From: Akkermansiaceae bacterium UBA1506
GTDB taxonomy: Bacteria > Verrucomicrobiota > Verrucomicrobiia > Verrucomicrobiales > DEV007
Reading direction: 5' to 3'
NCBI GenBank assembly: GCA_002323995.1
Contig: DCQY01000089.1
Location: 1-24,569 of the forward strand
DNA: 24,569 nucleotides
The notes below the pieces were generated by a model. That model searched no databases and was not told the DNA's origin. It worked only from the letters and a program-made list of their open reading frames with translations. The first letter of the stretch is position 1. Each line of letters opens with the position of its first letter. The translations under genes and the position numbers were made by a program. Below are positions 23,354 through 24,569 of the stretch, piece after piece.

Positions 23354-24569
23354 TTAAAGCATCTTGTAATTGATGCTATTCTGCGGGTGTTTCTGCAGAA
23401 CAGAGGCCGGAAGATCCGGCATGGTAGCCAGAGGATTGCGTCGGTCATGGCGTTTTAGCTCTTTGGAAGCAGCTACCTTCAACTCGTTCCAGCGCTCATT
23501 TTCAAGGTTGGGCGCGTGTTGAATATGTCGAAGTAGACTGAGCCATTCCACGTAGCAGCGCTCGATATCACCAGAACCAAATTTTAGCTGGGCGCTTTTG
23601 CCAAGGAGTTGGCCGAGTTGGCCGTTAAGCATTAGATCAATCACTTCGGCGGCACTCTCGCCATAACCCGGAGGAAGCCCAAACTGGAGATACCCTTCGT
23701 AGTCGACGGATCCATAGGTCTGTCGGGAGGCGGTGGCGAGGCGTTCGCTACCGATCGATTCGAGCAGGCTATCACCGCCAACTACGGTATCCAGTTCGAA
23801 GCGGTGTCCGCCCCGGAGGTTGGCGAGGTGAAGAACCAGTTCCTCCATAGGATAATGAGGATCTTCGAGGGCTGCGGCAATAGTAAGCCCCTCCCCGCCT
23901 TGGAAGAGGCTGAAGATAAGGCCCCTTGCCGTCGGGCCACCGCGGTCACTAATTAGCCCCAATTTTCGCCAGCCATGCGCCGGGGTGCCGACTTTAGGGT
24001 CGATCATATTGCCCGACTCGCTGTCGGTGTAATACGTTTCACTTTCGATTTCTACACTGCGCGTCACAGGTTCGTGGAGTGCTAGATCATTGGTATCGAG
24101 ATAAACGTTGATGGCCGCGTTTCGGAAATGACCAGTGAGGTAAAGCTGGCGACCTCTTTGCTGGATCGCTTCGAATTCGGCCGGAGCGATATGGGAAGCA
24201 AAAACTTCAGGCAGCAATATTTCGACCTCTTCGAACGAGTAGGTTTGTTTGTCGTTTTTTTCCCCGGCAAGCTGTCTTGCAAACTGGGTAAGGCGGAAGG
24301 TATCATTAACTTCCGCGGTGGCTACCGCGATTTCCAAACCGTATCGCCTCGGCCCCCTGCCTTTGCCATCGAGCCGCGTGAGTCGGGAACGTTTTGGAAG
24401 GAGTGAAGCGATCAGGTTGCTGCTAGATTCCGCATCGCGGTAGCAGCCGCGAACGTGACAGAGAGCCTGAGAGAGCGGAACGGTGGTTTCCCGACCGGGG
24501 CTAGTGGGCTCCCACTCTTCTTTTCCGTTGAGGATTTCCTTACGAAGCGGTTTTAATCCGAAGAGAGGC
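23354..24569 (-). CDS. Unrecognised protein, 5' end cut by the window edge
   Basis: The reading frame stays open from the stop at 23354 to the right edge, giving at least 404 residues; the TTG at 24337 is not a convincing start because coding-like sequence continues upstream, including WEPTSPGRETTVPLSQALCHVRGCYRDAE. Visible blocks are LPKRSRLTRLDGKGRGPRRYGLEI, RGGPTARGLIFSLFQGGEGLTIAAALEDPHYP, LHLANLRGGHRFE and the C-terminal LPASVLQKHPQNSINYKML. There is no signal peptide or membrane span. I do not identify the family; the mix of basic patches and the FQGGEGLTIAAALED block faintly recalls the C-terminal part of large Ski2-like DEAD/DEAH helicases, but no helicase motif is inside the window. 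It may be co-transcribed with the YlbF-family gene. Confidence 0.75.
   Translation of the reverse strand, partial: PLFGLKPLRKEILNGKEEWEPTSPGRETTVPLSQALCHVRGCYRDAESSSNLIASLLPKRSRLTRLDGKGRGPRRYGLEIAVATAEVNDTFRLTQFARQLAGEKNDKQTYSFEEVEILLPEVFASHIAPAEFEAIQQRGRQLYLTGHFRNAAINVYLDTNDLALHEPVTRSVEIESETYYTDSESGNMIDPKVGTPAHGWRKLGLISDRGGPTARGLIFSLFQGGEGLTIAAALEDPHYPMEELVLHLANLRGGHRFELDTVVGGDSLLESIGSERLATASRQTYGSVDYEGYLQFGLPPGYGESAAEVIDLMLNGQLGQLLGKSAQLKFGSGDIERCYVEWLSLLRHIQHAPNLENERWNELKVAASKELKRHDRRNPLATMPDLPASVLQKHPQNSINYKML

Overview
The window looks like chromosomal DNA of a bacterium of the PVC group, most likely a verrucomicrobium. This is inferred from gene content: a secreted pyrroloquinoline quinone (PQQ)-like propeller with the WNQWRGPNRDG opening, a secreted sulfatase, a DUF3500 protein, an animal-type DeoC followed by an aldehyde dehydrogenase, a YlbF protein with a cysteine tail, and IspD of the non-mevalonate pathway. 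Genes are densely packed in short runs on both strands. I see no rRNA, tRNA, CRISPR array, transposase or phage gene. No taxon was confirmed by a search.

Layout. Bases 59-2103 (minus) hold a visibly AT-richer three-gene surface-polysaccharide cassette: a glycosyltransferase-like protein, a small HAD phosphatase and a nucleotidyltransferase. It continues off or ends near the left edge; bases 1-58 hold nothing I can name. Bases 2146-3614 (minus) hold a DUF3592 membrane protein and a histone-deacetylase-like amidohydrolase. Bases 3649-4790 (plus) hold a YqeY-like protein and IspD. Bases 4787-9101 (minus) hold a secreted alpha/beta hydrolase, a PQQ-like propeller protein and a SulP anion transporter. 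Bases 9299-11515 (minus) hold an SDR oxidoreductase and then a compact regulatory trio: an ECF sigma factor, a 99-residue single-span membrane protein and a Spy/CpxP-like membrane-anchored protein.

Bases 11637-17496 (plus) hold a DUF3500 protein, a methyltransferase, a membrane-anchored alpha/beta hydrolase, an unknown membrane protein, deoxyribose-phosphate aldolase and an aldehyde dehydrogenase. Bases 17700-21226 (minus) hold a parvulin-type prolyl isomerase, MetF and a sulfatase. BioA is at 21535-22830 (plus). A YlbF-family protein and a protein cut by the right edge lie at 22893-24569 (minus).

Functional links. The aldolase and dehydrogenase overlap by ATGA and would turn deoxyribose 5-phosphate into glyceraldehyde 3-phosphate and acetaldehyde, then oxidise the aldehyde. 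The sigma trio looks like an envelope-stress switch and has a candidate ECF-type promoter just upstream. Most other neighbours are unrelated housekeeping or secreted enzymes. The most unusual stretches are the AT-rich cassette, the sigma trio, the eukaryote-like DeoC, the cysteine-tailed YlbF and the unrecognised protein at the right edge. I found no clear evidence of a wholly new multi-gene system.
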